A stretch of DNA of 64,000 nucleotides, from positions 1,521,854 through 1,585,853 of the forward strand of contig NZ_FOZK01000001.1 of NCBI RefSeq assembly GCF_900114435.1, given 5' to 3'. Position numbers and translations under genes: made by a program. Each line of letters opens with the position of its first letter. Position 1 is the first letter of the stretch. The notes below the pieces were generated by a model that saw nothing but the letters and a program-made list of their open reading frames with translations, was not told where the DNA came from and did not search any database. Positions 1-8,426 of the stretch are shown here, one piece after another. This DNA comes from Halomicrobium zhouii (lineage in GTDB: Archaea > Halobacteriota > Halobacteria > Halobacteriales > Haloarculaceae).

Positions 1-389
1 TCGTCCTGTTCATGGTCGCGAACCTCGCGGAGGTCGGCCGGAACCCCTTCGACATCCCCGAGGCGCCGACCGAGATCGTCGCCGGCTGGCAGACCGAGTA
101 CTCCTCGGTGTACTTCGTGCTGGCGTACCTCTCCGAGTTCATCCACATCTTCCTCGGCGGGGCTATCATCGCCACCATCTTCCTCGGCGGTCCGGCGGGC
201 CCGGTGCTCCCGGGCATCGTCTGGTTCCTGATCAAGATAATGGCGGTGTACCTGTTCACCCAGTGGGCCCGCTCGGCGGTCCCCCGGGTGCGCATCGACC
301 AGCTCATCGAGATCGGCTGGAAGGGGATGCTCGTGCTCTCCTTCGCCAATCTCGTCCTCACGGCGATCATCGTCGGGGTGATCGCATGA
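1..389 (+). CDS. nuoH: NADH/quinone oxidoreductase subunit H, C-terminal part
   Basis: The gene enters from the left edge, so only the last ~129 residues are visible; reading frame starts at base 3. NuoH is the membrane subunit that joins the peripheral arm of complex I to the proton-pumping arm and helps form the quinone site. The family signature NPFDIPEAPTEIVAGW followed by TEYSS is near the left edge, and three hydrophobic segments follow. The stop codon (387-389) overlaps an ATG at 386, and the rest of the nuo operon follows on the same strand. Family assignment is secure; the N-terminus lies outside the window. Confidence 0.95.
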   Translation, partial: VLFMVANLAEVGRNPFDIPEAPTEIVAGWQTEYSSVYFVLAYLSEFIHIFLGGAIIATIFLGGPAGPVLPGIVWFLIKIMAVYLFTQWARSAVPRVRIDQLIEIGWKGMLVLSFANLVLTAIIVGVIA

Positions 390-445
390 GTTACCGACTC
401 CCGTCGGTGCTCTCGACTGCGGCAATCCGAGGTGACCTACAATGA
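386..445 (+). CDS. 19-residue mini-ORF bridging nuoH and nuoI
   Basis: The frame reads MSYRLPSVLSTAAIRGDLQ and then stops. Its ATG overlaps the nuoH stop (ATGA at 386-389) and its TGA overlaps the nuoI start (ATGA at 442-445), so all three frames are joined by four-base overlaps. No function is recognisable. It may be a coupling cistron that carries ribosomes from nuoH to nuoI, or it may be chance, since nuoI also has its own Shine-Dalgarno-like sequence inside it. Confidence 0.35.
   Translation: MSYRLPSVLSTAAIRGDLQ
429..435 (+). promoter_or_regulatory. Shine-Dalgarno sequence of nuoI
   Basis: GAGGTGA lies six bases before the ATG at 442 and matches the anti-SD of archaeal 16S rRNA. It supports 442 as the nuoI start. 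Many haloarchaeal genes lack such a site, so its presence inside an operon is informative. Confidence 0.7.
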
Positions 446-903
446 TCGGCGTCCTCAAATCGATGGCCACGACGATGAAGCACGCACTGGACGGGGAGAC
501 GTTCACGGTGGAGTACCCTGACGTCGCGCCCGAAGTGAGCCCGCGGTTCCGCGGGGTCCACAAGTTCAGCCAGGAGCGGTGTATCTGGTGTCGCCAGTGC
601 GAGAACGTCTGTCCGAACAACACGATCCAGATCGTGACGGACGAACAGCGCAACGGCGAGCAGTACAACCTCCACGTCGGCCAGTGCATCTACTGCCGAC
701 TGTGCGAGGAGGTCTGTCCCGTCGACGCCATCATCCTGACGCAGAACTTCGAGTTCACCGCGGACACGAAGGACGACTTCGCGTACAACAAGGAACAGCT
801 GAAGAACGTTCCCTGGTACAAGGACATCGACCCGCTCGCGTCGCGCGAACCGGACCGCGGTGTCTGGATCGGTGAAGGGGAAGGCGAAGTCGACTATCAG
901 TAA
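442..903 (+). CDS. nuoI: NADH/quinone oxidoreductase subunit I (2x[4Fe-4S] ferredoxin-like)
   Basis: This 153-residue subunit carries two [4Fe-4S] clusters (N6a and N6b in complex I) that pass electrons along the peripheral arm toward the quinone site. Two classic motifs are visible: CIWCRQCENVCP at residues ~51-62 and CIYCRLCEEVCP at ~90-101. The start at 442 is fixed by a good ribosome-binding site. It lies downstream of nuoH and is followed by a hairpin cluster rather than directly by nuoJ. Haloarchaeal complexes of this type generally lack NuoEFG, so the electron donor is probably not NADH itself; that is family knowledge, not visible here. Confidence 0.96.
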   Translation: MIGVLKSMATTMKHALDGETFTVEYPDVAPEVSPRFRGVHKFSQERCIWCRQCENVCPNNTIQIVTDEQRNGEQYNLHVGQCIYCRLCEEVCPVDAIILTQNFEFTADTKDDFAYNKEQLKNVPWYKDIDPLASREPDRGVWIGEGEGEVDYQ

Positions 904-907
904 CCGT

Positions 908-939
908 TCGACCGCGAACGGAGTGAGCGGTCGGTTTTT
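908..939 (+). terminator. Hairpin plus T-run after nuoI
   Basis: GACCGC (910-915) pairs with GCGGTC (927-932) around a GAACGGAGTGA loop, and five T residues follow at 935-939. The structure begins seven bases after the nuoI stop codon. It looks like a terminator or attenuator within the nuo gene set. Confidence 0.55.
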
Positions 940-961
940 GGTCCAGATTTTTCGAGGAGCG

Positions 962-1013
962 GGTCGCGGGCCGACGGCCCGCGACCGCACGAGTTGGCGG
1001 CGAAGCCGCCAAC
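962..1013. repeat. Two tandem perfect hairpins in the nuoI-nuoJ1 gap
   Basis: GGTCGCGGGCC (962-972) and GGCCCGCGACC (976-986) form an 11-bp stem with loop GAC. GTTGGCGGC (993-1001) and GCCGCCAAC (1005-1013) form a 9-bp stem with loop GAA. Haloarchaeal GAACGGAGTGAGC-type sequence lies on both sides (917-928 and 1026-1039). The array is intergenic and probably structured in RNA. Confidence 0.7.
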
Positions 1014-1135
1014 CGGTTCCCGCAGCGAACGGAGTGAGCGAGGAAACCCGACGAAGAAAAAGGTGGGTTGTGATATTCTCCCGTTAATTGTTAGTATGGT
1101 GGCCAGAGGCGGTGCTCTGCCGAGACGAAAGAGGA

Positions 1136-1146
1136 ATCTTCAAAAG
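1136..1146 (+). promoter_or_regulatory. TATA-like box upstream of nuoJ1
   Basis: ATCTTCAAAAG is centred about 32 bases before the nuoJ1 ATG at 1173. With the terminator-like hairpin after nuoI, it suggests that nuoJ1-N can be transcribed as a separate unit. Confidence 0.45.
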
Positions 1147-1172
1147 CGCGCCGAAAGGAGACACAAACAACA

Positions 1173-1445
1173 ATGGCACCACTGCTGGAGACAATGACGT
1201 TCGTGCTGTTCGCGGCAGTCACCATCGCGAGCAGCTTAGGCGTCGTGCTCGTCAGGGACGTCTGGCACTCGGCGCTCTTGCTGGGCGTGGCGCTGCTGAG
1301 CGTCGCAGTCCACTTCGTGATGGTAAATGCGCCGTTCGTCGCGGCGATGCAGATCCTGGTGTACGTCGGGGGAGTCCTGATCCTCATCAGCTTCGCCGTC
1401 ATGCTCACGCGCCCCGACCAGGGCGCCGTCGAGGTGACGCCATGA
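1173..1445 (+). CDS. nuoJ1: NADH/quinone oxidoreductase subunit J, N-terminal half
   Basis: This 90-residue membrane protein corresponds to the N-terminal part of NuoJ, a proton-channel subunit of complex I. Three hydrophobic segments are visible, with the conserved QILVYVGGVLILISFAVML segment near the C-terminus. Haloarchaea split NuoJ into two cistrons, and the second half follows with an ATGA overlap at 1442-1445. The start at 1173 follows the purine-rich GAAAGGAG and a TATA-like box. Confidence 0.92.
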   Translation: MAPLLETMTFVLFAAVTIASSLGVVLVRDVWHSALLLGVALLSVAVHFVMVNAPFVAAMQILVYVGGVLILISFAVMLTRPDQGAVEVTP

Positions 1446-1840
1446 CGCGCCCGCGCCTGCGGACGGGACGGCACCTCGTGCCGGGGCTGGCGGCCGTCGC
1501 GCTGTTCGTCGTGTTCGCCACCGTCTTCCTTGGGTCGTCGTTTCCCGAAGCGGCCGGCTTCGGCGCGGACGCGGCCATCATGAAGAGCCTGGGTGCCGCA
1601 CTCATCGGCGTCGAGGCGAGCGCCATCGTCGGGGAGGGAGCGGCCGTCCCCAGCGAGGGATTCCTCGTCTCGTTCATCGTCATCGCCGTCGCACTCGACG
1701 CGGCGCTCGACGGCTCACTCATGCTGGCACGGCGCGAGGAGGCCGGCGAGAACGTCACCGTCGGCACGGACGTTGCCGGGGCCGAAGAGTCGCCCGCGAC
1801 CGCGACCGACGGCGGCGTCTCCGGGGGTGAGAACCGATGA
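1442..1840 (+). CDS. nuoJ2: NADH/quinone oxidoreductase subunit J, C-terminal half
   Basis: This 132-residue protein corresponds to the second half of NuoJ. It begins at the ATG overlapping the nuoJ1 stop codon. It has two membrane segments (residues ~12-32 and ~70-90) and a hydrophilic acidic tail rich in Glu, Ala and Thr. The frame is open further upstream (to 1088), but that part overlaps nuoJ1 and is not family-like. It overlaps nuoK by ATGA at 1837-1840. The call rests on operon position and membrane pattern. Confidence 0.85.
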   Translation: MTRPRLRTGRHLVPGLAAVALFVVFATVFLGSSFPEAAGFGADAAIMKSLGAALIGVEASAIVGEGAAVPSEGFLVSFIVIAVALDAALDGSLMLARREEAGENVTVGTDVAGAEESPATATDGGVSGGENR

Positions 1841-2139
1841 TGCCGGCCGAGTACTATCTCGTCCTCTCCGCGGCCGTCTTCTGTATCGGCCTGTTCGGCA
1901 TCCTGACTCGCGAGAACGCGCTCATCTTCCTGATGTCCGTCGAGCTGATGCTCAACGCGGCGAACATCAACCTGGTCGCCTTCTCGGCCCAGTACGGTAA
2001 CCTGACCGGGCAGGTGTTCAGCCTGTTCACGATGGGGCTGGCGGCCGCCGAGGTGGCTATCGGCATCGGCATCATCCTGGTCCTGTACCGCAACTTCTCC
2101 GACGTGAACGTCACCGACGCGACGACGATGAGGTGGTAA
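1837..2139 (+). CDS. nuoK: NADH/quinone oxidoreductase subunit K
   Basis: At 100 residues with three transmembrane helices this is the normal size for NuoK, an antiporter-like membrane subunit of complex I. The family signature runs through residues ~24-50 (LTRENALIFLMSVELMLNAA, then NINLVAF), including the conserved membrane glutamate in VELMLNAAN. The C-terminal helix carries AAAEVAIGIGIILVLYR with the second conserved glutamate. The ATG overlaps the nuoJ2 stop codon and nuoL starts two bases downstream of the nuoK stop. Confidence 0.96.
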   Translation: MMPAEYYLVLSAAVFCIGLFGILTRENALIFLMSVELMLNAANINLVAFSAQYGNLTGQVFSLFTMGLAAAEVAIGIGIILVLYRNFSDVNVTDATTMRW

Positions 2140-2140
2140 G

Positions 2141-4183
2141 ATGGCAGGAGCATTCACATACGCGCCCGCGATCGCGGCGCTCCCGTTCGTATCGTTCCTC
2201 GTTGCACTGTTCCTCGGCGACCGGATGCCCAAGGGCGGCGCGCTCGCTGGCATCGCGGCCACAGCCGGGTCGCTACTGCTGTCGGCGTGGGTGGCGCTGA
2301 CCGTCGCTGGCGGGGCGACGTACAACCAGACGCTATACACCTTCGTCGAGGGGATCGACACCTTCGAGCTCACGCTCGGAATTCTCATCGACCCGCTGAC
2401 GGCTCTGATGTTGCTGATCGTCTCGCTGATCGCCTTCCTCGTCCACGTCTTCTCGCTGGGCTACATGAACGACGAGGGCGAGACGGGCCTGCCCCGGTAC
2501 TACGCCGGCCTTGGCCTGTTCACGTTCTCGATGCTCTCGTTCGTCTACGCGAGCAACATCCTCATGGCCTTCATGTTCTTCGAACTGGTGGGGCTGTGTT
2601 CGTTCCTCCTCATCGGGTTCTGGTTCCGCGAGGCGGCCCCGCCGAGCGCCGCGAAGAAGGCGTTCCTGGTCACCCGCTTCGGTGACTACTTCTTCCTCGT
2701 CGGTGTCGTCGGCATCTTCGCCACGTTCGGCACGGGCGCCTTCGCGGGCGCGGAGTCGTTCCCGGCCATCGCCGAGCAAGCGCTCAACGGCGAGGCCGAG
2801 GTGACGACGTTCTTCGGCATGGACCCGCAGACCTGGTTCACGGTGCTCGGCCTGCTCGTCCTCGGCGGCGTGATGGGCAAGTCGGCGCAGTTCCCGCTGC
2901 ACACGTGGCTCCCCGACGCGATGGAGGGCCCGACGCCCGTCTCGGCGCTCATCCACGCGGCGACGATGGTCGCCGCCGGCGTCTACCTCGTCGCGCGCAT
3001 GTACGGGTTCTACGCCCTCTCACCCACGGCGCTGGCCATCATCGCGCTCGTCGGTGGCTTCACGGCGCTGTTCGCGGCGACGATGGGCGTCGTCAAGCAG
3101 GAACTCAAGCAGGTGCTGGCGTACTCCACCATCTCCCAGTACGGGTACATGATGCTCGCGCTGGGTGCGGGTGGCTACGTCGCCGCCGTCTTCCACCTGA
3201 CCACGCACGCGATGTTCAAGGCGCTCCTGTTCCTGGGCGCCGGATCGGTCATCATCGCGATGCACCACAACGAGAACATGTGGGACATGGGCGGTCTGAA
3301 GGACAAGATGCCCGTGACCTACTGGACGTTCCTCTCGGGCTCGCTCGCGCTTGCCGGCATCGTCCCCTTCGCCGGCTTCTGGTCCAAGGACGAGGTGCTG
3401 TTCGAGGCGCTCATCCACGGACTGGGCTCCGAGGGCGGCCTCGGCACGGTGCTGCTGGCTGCCTACGCGATGGGCCTCCTGTCGGTGTTCTTCACCGGCT
3501 TCTACACCTTCCGGATGGTGTTCCTCACCTTCCACGGGAAGCCGCGTACTGAGACGGCTCGCAAGCCCCACGGCGTCGGCTGGAACGTGAAGTTCCCGCT
3601 GGCGGTGCTGGGCGTGCTCGCGGCCACTATCGGCTTCCTCAACATGGTTCCCCTCGAGAAGCTGACCGGGCTTCACCTCTCCTTCCTCCACGACTGGCTC
3701 GCCCACGGTGGAATCGAAATGACCACCAGCGAGACGTACGGCACGCTGCTCCACGACGTGGCCGGCGTCACGGCGCACTACCCGCTGGGCGAACTCGGCA
3801 CGACGCTCGCCTCCGCGGCCGTCTCGCTCGGGCTGGCGCTCGCGGGCGTCGGGACCGCGTGGTCGCTGTACAACGTGGACGAACCGACCGAACACACCGA
3901 CAAGCTCGGCTCTCTCAAGACCCTTCTCATGCACAACTACTACCAGGACGAGTACCAGGTGTGGCTGGCGACTGGCGTCACCTACCCGCTGGCTCGCGCG
4001 GCCGACAAGTTCGACCAGGGCGTCGTCGACGGCGTCGTCAACGGCGTCAGCAGCGTCAGCCTGTTCGGCGGCGACCGGATGCGTCGCCTGCAGTCCGGCG
4101 TCGTCAGCAACTACGCGACGCTCATCACGACTGCGCTGGTCGTGTTGCTCGTCGCCTTCGGACTCATCGGGGGGTGGTTCTAG
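2141..4183 (+). CDS. nuoL: NADH/quinone oxidoreductase subunit L
   Basis: NuoL is the distal Mrp-antiporter-like proton-pumping subunit, with many membrane helices and a long C-terminal lateral helix; this copy is 680 residues. Family motifs include FFELVGLCSFLLIGFW, KSAQFPLHTWLPDAMEGPTP with the conserved Lys and His, VSALIHAATMV, and KQVLAYSTISQYGYMM. It starts one base after the nuoK stop and nuoM begins directly after its stop codon. Long antisense frames here are by-products of GC-rich coding sequence. Confidence 0.97.
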   Translation: MAGAFTYAPAIAALPFVSFLVALFLGDRMPKGGALAGIAATAGSLLLSAWVALTVAGGATYNQTLYTFVEGIDTFELTLGILIDPLTALMLLIVSLIAFLVHVFSLGYMNDEGETGLPRYYAGLGLFTFSMLSFVYASNILMAFMFFELVGLCSFLLIGFWFREAAPPSAAKKAFLVTRFGDYFFLVGVVGIFATFGTGAFAGAESFPAIAEQALNGEAEVTTFFGMDPQTWFTVLGLLVLGGVMGKSAQFPLHTWLPDAMEGPTPVSALIHAATMVAAGVYLVARMYGFYALSPTALAIIALVGGFTALFAATMGVVKQELKQVLAYSTISQYGYMMLALGAGGYVAAVFHLTTHAMFKALLFLGAGSVIIAMHHNENMWDMGGLKDKMPVTYWTFLSGSLALAGIVPFAGFWSKDEVLFEALIHGLGSEGGLGTVLLAAYAMGLLSVFFTGFYTFRMVFLTFHGKPRTETARKPHGVGWNVKFPLAVLGVLAATIGFLNMVPLEKLTGLHLSFLHDWLAHGGIEMTTSETYGTLLHDVAGVTAHYPLGELGTTLASAAVSLGLALAGVGTAWSLYNVDEPTEHTDKLGSLKTLLMHNYYQDEYQVWLATGVTYPLARAADKFDQGVVDGVVNGVSSVSLFGGDRMRRLQSGVVSNYATLITTALVVLLVAFGLIGGWF

Positions 4184-5725
4184 ATGGTGATGATCGCCGC
4201 ACTCCTCGGAATCACGCTGCTCGGCGCGCTCGTCACGTTCCTGGCCGACGACCGCTACGCGGGCCGGCTGGCGACCGCGATCAGTTCCATCCCGGCGCTG
4301 CTGAGCGTCTGGATGTACTGGCAGTACTACCAGCACTTCCAGGAGGCGGGTAACGCACTGCTGACGCCGGGCGAGGCCGCCTTCGTCCAGCAAATTCCCT
4401 GGATCGAGCTCGCCGGGTTCGAGCTCCAGTACTACGTCGGCCTCGACGGCGTGAGCATGCCGCTGCTGACGCTCACGACGGTGCTGACGACGCTCGCGCT
4501 CGTGAGTTCCTGGACGCCGATATCGGAACGGCAGAACCAGTTCTACGGGCTGATGCTCCTGATGGAGGCGAGCCTCATCGGCGTCTTCGCGGCGCTCGAT
4601 TTCTTCCTCTGGTTCGTCTTCTGGGAGGGCGTCCTCATCCCGATGTACTTCCTCATCGGCGTGTGGGGCGGCCCGCGCCGGAAGTACGCCGCGATCAAGT
4701 TCTTCGTCTACACGAACGTGGCGTCGCTGGTCATGTTCGTCGGCTTCTTCAGCCTGGTCTTCGGGCTGGGCGACGAGATCTCGACGCTCGGCCTCCCGGC
4801 CATCGCGCAGGCGCTGCGCGGCGGTGCCGAACTCGGTAGCCTCTTTGGCTTCCCGCTGGCGACCGTCGCCTTCGTGCTGATGTTCTTCGGGTTCGCGGTG
4901 AAGGTGCCCGTCTTCCCCGTCCACACGTGGCTCCCCGACGCTCACGTCGAGGCGCCGACGCCTGTCTCGGTGATGCTGGCCGGCGTCCTCCTGAAGATGG
5001 GGACCTACGCGCTGCTCCGGTTCAACTTCACGATGCTGGGGGACGTCGCACAGACCCTCGCCGTCCCCATCGCCGCCATCGGCGTCCTGTCGGTCATCTA
5101 CGGCGCGATGCTCGCACTCGCACAGCGCGACCTGAAACGCATCGTCGCCTACTCGTCCATCTCGTCGATGGGCTACGTCATCCTCGGTCTCGTCGCGTTC
5201 ACGCCACACGGCGTCGGCGGCGCGACGTTCCAGATGATCTCCCACGGCCTCATCTCCGGGCTGATGTTCATGGCCGTCGGTGTCATCTACAACGAGACGC
5301 ACACGCGCATGGTCGGCGACATGTCCGGGCTGGCCGACCGGATGCCCTGGACGGTGGGCATCTTCGTCAGCGCCGCGTTCGGCTACATGGGCCTCCCGCT
5401 CATGTCCGGCTTCGCGGCCGAAGTGCTCGTCTTCATGGGATCCTTCCGGTCGACCGTGCTTCCCTACGCGCCGGTGTTCACCGCGGTGGCGATGTTCGGC
5501 ATCGTCGTCGTGGCGGGCTACCTGCTGTGGGCGATGCAGCGCTCGGTGTTCGGTCCGTACCGGCTCGAAACCGACTACGAGGTCGCCGGGGCACCGTTCC
5601 ACGACGTCGCGCCCCTGGTGGTCCTGCTGTTGCTGGTCATCACGCTCGGCGTCGCGCCGGACCTGTCCTACCGGATGATCCAGCACGCGGTTAATCCGAT
5701 CCTCGACGTCGGAGGTGGTATCTAA
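4184..5725 (+). CDS. nuoM: NADH/quinone oxidoreductase subunit M
   Basis: This 513-residue antiporter-like proton-pumping subunit has ~14 predicted helices. Motifs include the conserved glutamate region FWEGVLIPMYFLIGVWGG, KVPVFPVHTWLPDAHVEAPT, VSVMLAGVLLKMGTYALLRF and RIVAYSSISSMGYV. It starts immediately after the nuoL stop with no spacer, and its TAA shares one base with the nuoN ATG (TAATG at 5723-5727), a typical translational-coupling arrangement. Confidence 0.97.
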   Translation: MVMIAALLGITLLGALVTFLADDRYAGRLATAISSIPALLSVWMYWQYYQHFQEAGNALLTPGEAAFVQQIPWIELAGFELQYYVGLDGVSMPLLTLTTVLTTLALVSSWTPISERQNQFYGLMLLMEASLIGVFAALDFFLWFVFWEGVLIPMYFLIGVWGGPRRKYAAIKFFVYTNVASLVMFVGFFSLVFGLGDEISTLGLPAIAQALRGGAELGSLFGFPLATVAFVLMFFGFAVKVPVFPVHTWLPDAHVEAPTPVSVMLAGVLLKMGTYALLRFNFTMLGDVAQTLAVPIAAIGVLSVIYGAMLALAQRDLKRIVAYSSISSMGYVILGLVAFTPHGVGGATFQMISHGLISGLMFMAVGVIYNETHTRMVGDMSGLADRMPWTVGIFVSAAFGYMGLPLMSGFAAEVLVFMGSFRSTVLPYAPVFTAVAMFGIVVVAGYLLWAMQRSVFGPYRLETDYEVAGAPFHDVAPLVVLLLLVITLGVAPDLSYRMIQHAVNPILDVGGGI

Positions 5726-7239
5726 TGACACAACTCGCACTCCAGATGACGCAGTCGTCGTGGACGGCGCTCGCGCCGACGCTGTTGCTCGCCCTCTCCG
5801 CGCTCGCCCTCCTGGTCGTCGACAGCATTAGCCCCGAAGAGAGCGACAGCACGCTACTCGCCGGCGTCGCCGGTCTCGGCTCGTTCGCGTCTGCCGTCAC
5901 GACGATGGTCTTCCTCTTCGCCGGCAGGGGCCTGCCCACCGACCAGGGCGGCCAGGGCCTCGTCTCGATGTTCGGCGACCAGCTCGTCGTCGACCAGATG
6001 TCGCTGTTCTTCACGTTCATCGTCGCGAGCGTGGTGACGCTGGTCGTCGTCGCCAGCAGCGACTACCTCCGGGACCACCGCTACAAGGCCGAGTACTACA
6101 CGCTCGTCCTGCTGGCGGCGACCGGGATGAGCCTCCTCGCGAGCGCGAACAGTCTCGCCGTCGCCTTCGTCAGCCTGGAACTGGCCTCGCTGCCGTCGTT
6201 CGCCCTCGTCGCTTTCCTCAAGTCCAACAAGGGGAGCGTCGAGGCGGGACTGAAGTACTTCCTCGTCGGCGCGCTGTCGTCGGCGGTCTTCGCCTACGGC
6301 ATCTCGCTGGTGTACGCCGCGACCGGCGCGCTCCAGTTCGACGCCGTCGCGACGGCCATCGGCGAGGGCGTCCAGACCGGCGTGCTCGGCATCGGCATCC
6401 TGATGATCGTCGGCGGCGTCGCGTACAAGACGGCGAGTTCGCCGTTCCACTTCTGGGCGCCGGAGGCCTACGAGGGTGCGCCCGCGCCCATCTCGGCGTT
6501 CCTCTCCTCGGCCTCGAAGGCCGCCGGCTTCGTGCTGGCGTTCCGCGTCTTCCTCACCGCCTTCCCCGTCGACGTCGCCGGCGCGGCCATCGACTGGGTG
6601 CTGGTCTTCCAGGTCCTGGCCATCGTCACGATGTTCGTCGGGAACTTCGCGGCGGCCACCCAGGAGAAGGTCAAGCGGATGCTGGCGTACTCCTCGATCG
6701 GCCACGCGGGGTACGTCCTCATCGGCCTCGCGGCGCTGACCGGCGGCGTCGACCAGAGCCAGGTGCTCGGCGCCGGGATGGCTCACCTGTTCGTCTACGG
6801 CTTCATGAACACGGGCGCGTTCCTGTTCGTCGCGCTGGTCGAGTACTGGGGCGTCGGCCGGACGTTCGAGGACTACAACGGTCTCGGGACGCAGGCGCCG
6901 CTGGCCTGTGCGGCCATGACCGTCTTCCTGTTCAGTCTGGCAGGTCTCCCCATCGGCGGCGGCTTCTTCTCGAAGTTCGCCCTGCTGATGGCGACGGTCA
7001 GCTCCGGGACGTACCTGCTCGGCGCCGCGCTCATCATCAACAGCGCGCTCAGCCTGTTCTACTACTCCCGGGTCGTCAAGGCGATGTGGATCGAGGACCC
7101 GGCCGACGGGCTCGAACTCGACGACTACCCGGTCGGGCTGTACACCGCCGTCGTCGCGGCGGGCGTGGTCACGGTCCTGTTGCTCCCCGGCTTCGACGTC
7201 GTCATCGGCTTCGCCGAGAGCGCCGCGTCGCTGGTCTAG
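5725..7239 (+). CDS. nuoN: NADH/quinone oxidoreductase subunit N
   Basis: The third antiporter-like subunit of complex I, 504 residues. Recognisable elements are SLELASLPSFALVAF, GGVAYKTASSPFHFWAPEAYEGAPAP split over residues ~230-255, SKAAGF, and EKVKRMLAYSSIGHAGY. It is the last nuo gene here. Its TAG stop shares the four bases CTAG (7236-7239) with the stop of the convergent hydrolase gene, so the operon ends tail to tail with no spacer. Confidence 0.97.
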   Translation: MTQLALQMTQSSWTALAPTLLLALSALALLVVDSISPEESDSTLLAGVAGLGSFASAVTTMVFLFAGRGLPTDQGGQGLVSMFGDQLVVDQMSLFFTFIVASVVTLVVVASSDYLRDHRYKAEYYTLVLLAATGMSLLASANSLAVAFVSLELASLPSFALVAFLKSNKGSVEAGLKYFLVGALSSAVFAYGISLVYAATGALQFDAVATAIGEGVQTGVLGIGILMIVGGVAYKTASSPFHFWAPEAYEGAPAPISAFLSSASKAAGFVLAFRVFLTAFPVDVAGAAIDWVLVFQVLAIVTMFVGNFAAATQEKVKRMLAYSSIGHAGYVLIGLAALTGGVDQSQVLGAGMAHLFVYGFMNTGAFLFVALVEYWGVGRTFEDYNGLGTQAPLACAAMTVFLFSLAGLPIGGGFFSKFALLMATVSSGTYLLGAALIINSALSLFYYSRVVKAMWIEDPADGLELDDYPVGLYTAVVAAGVVTVLLLPGFDVVIGFAESAASLV

Positions 7240-8183
7240 ACCGGTTCGTAGACGACCAGTCCGCCCCGTTCTCGTTTCGTAACGATTTCGCGTTCTTCGA
7301 GCACGTCCAGGTGCCCGACAGCTTCGCTCATGCCGGAGAACTGCTCGGTCGCCGGGAGGTCACCGAACAGGTCGCCCATCACCTCGACGGGCGTCGTCGG
7401 GCCGTCGACGGCGGCCGCGACGTCGTCCGTTCGCTCGTCGTGTTCGGTCAGGATGGCGTCGATGCGGCCGGCGGGGTCGTCGATGGGCTCGCGGTGGCCG
7501 GTCAGAAATCGGTCGTAGGAGTCGGCGCGGAGTGCCCGGAGTGACTCGTTGTAGCCGGGGAGGACGCGGGGCCGTGGGCCACCGGATTCGGGCGGTGGCT
7601 GGAGAAACGGGTTCGGCGTGATGTCGGCCAGCACGTTGTCGCCGACGAGCGCGTGGCGCTCGTCGCCCGCTTCGAAGGCGAAGAGGAGCTCGCCCGGGGC
7701 GTGGCCGGTGACCGCGTCAGCCGTGAGTTGGACGTCGTCGACGGTGACGTCGTCGCCCGGACCGAGTTCGCGGTCGACGTCGACGCTCGTGGCGTAGGCC
7801 AGGAACGCCTCGGGAAGGTTCGTCACGGTCTCGGCCGTCTCGCGTGCCATTCCGCACTGTTCGAAGAAGTCGACGAAGTAGGCCTGTTCGTGCTCGAGGC
7901 GTGCGGGAAAGTCCTCGACGATGGACCTCGCCTCGGGACTGGCGAGCACGCGGGCGCCTCGTTCACGGAGCCGGTGTGCGACGCCGAAGTGGTCCGGATG
8001 GGGGTGCGTGATGAGGACCTGTTCGACGTCGTCGGCCGAGAGATCCCGTTCTTCCAGCGCCGCCAGCAGTTTCGCCCACGCCTCCTCGCTGTCCGGCCCG
8101 GGGTCGACGAGCGTCCGTCCGGCGAGGTAGGCGTTGACCGGTCCCACCTGGAACGGCGTGGGAATCGAGAGACGACTGAACAT
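7236..8183 (-). CDS. MBL-fold metallo-hydrolase
   Basis: This 315-residue protein has a metallo-beta-lactamase fold: THPHPDHFG is the metal-binding HxHxDH motif (residues ~59-67), with further ligands in GHAPGEL, GDNVLADI and the C-terminal TGHREPI. A helical C-terminal region ending in VLEEREIVTKRERGGLVVYEP resembles a small winged helix, as in LACTB2-like hydrolases. The substrate is unknown; thioesters or RNA are possible for related proteins. It converges on nuoN and is divergent from the gene at 8448. Confidence 0.85.
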   Translation of the reverse strand: MFSRLSIPTPFQVGPVNAYLAGRTLVDPGPDSEEAWAKLLAALEERDLSADDVEQVLITHPHPDHFGVAHRLRERGARVLASPEARSIVEDFPARLEHEQAYFVDFFEQCGMARETAETVTNLPEAFLAYATSVDVDRELGPGDDVTVDDVQLTADAVTGHAPGELLFAFEAGDERHALVGDNVLADITPNPFLQPPPESGGPRPRVLPGYNESLRALRADSYDRFLTGHREPIDDPAGRIDAILTEHDERTDDVAAAVDGPTTPVEVMGDLFGDLPATEQFSGMSEAVGHLDVLEEREIVTKRERGGLVVYEPV

Positions 8184-8321
8184 GGCCGTGCTTGTGAGGG
8201 GAGTGGGTTAACGGTTCGTCTCGTCTGGGAACGATGGTGGTGGGCCAGAGCGTTCGGACCGGGGGAGACAGACGGTGGACGCGACTTACGTCGACCACTC
8301 GACTGCAGGACCACGATCTCA

Positions 8322-8397
8322 ATCACCTCGAAAAGGTCTGTGTGGCGGCGGTTCGAACCACTTGCACGTCCCGTTCGTCCATCGATCACCTCGAAAA
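8322..8397 (+). repeat. Direct repeat of ATCACCTCGAAAA, 63 bp apart
   Basis: ATCACCTCGAAAA occurs at 8322-8334 and again at 8385-8397. The palindrome GGTTCGAACC lies between them at 8350-8359. Both copies are in the divergent intergenic region upstream of the gene at 8448, where a regulator could bind. Confidence 0.5.
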
Positions 8398-8416
8398 CGT
8401 CCCATCTGGGCACAAA

Positions 8417-8426
8417 GGTTATATCC
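8417..8426 (+). promoter_or_regulatory. TATA box for the gene at 8448
   Basis: GGTTATATCC is centred 27 bases before the ATG at 8448, which fits a leaderless haloarchaeal transcript and supports that start codon. Confidence 0.6.

Noticed and set aside
3020-5740. 906-codon antisense frame opposite nuoL and nuoM
   Set aside because: It is opposite two well-conserved genes and its translation is Arg/Glu/His-rich with no domain; GC-rich third positions commonly keep such frames open.
8322-8397. CRISPR-like direct repeats
   Set aside because: Only two 13-bp copies, no array, no cas genes.
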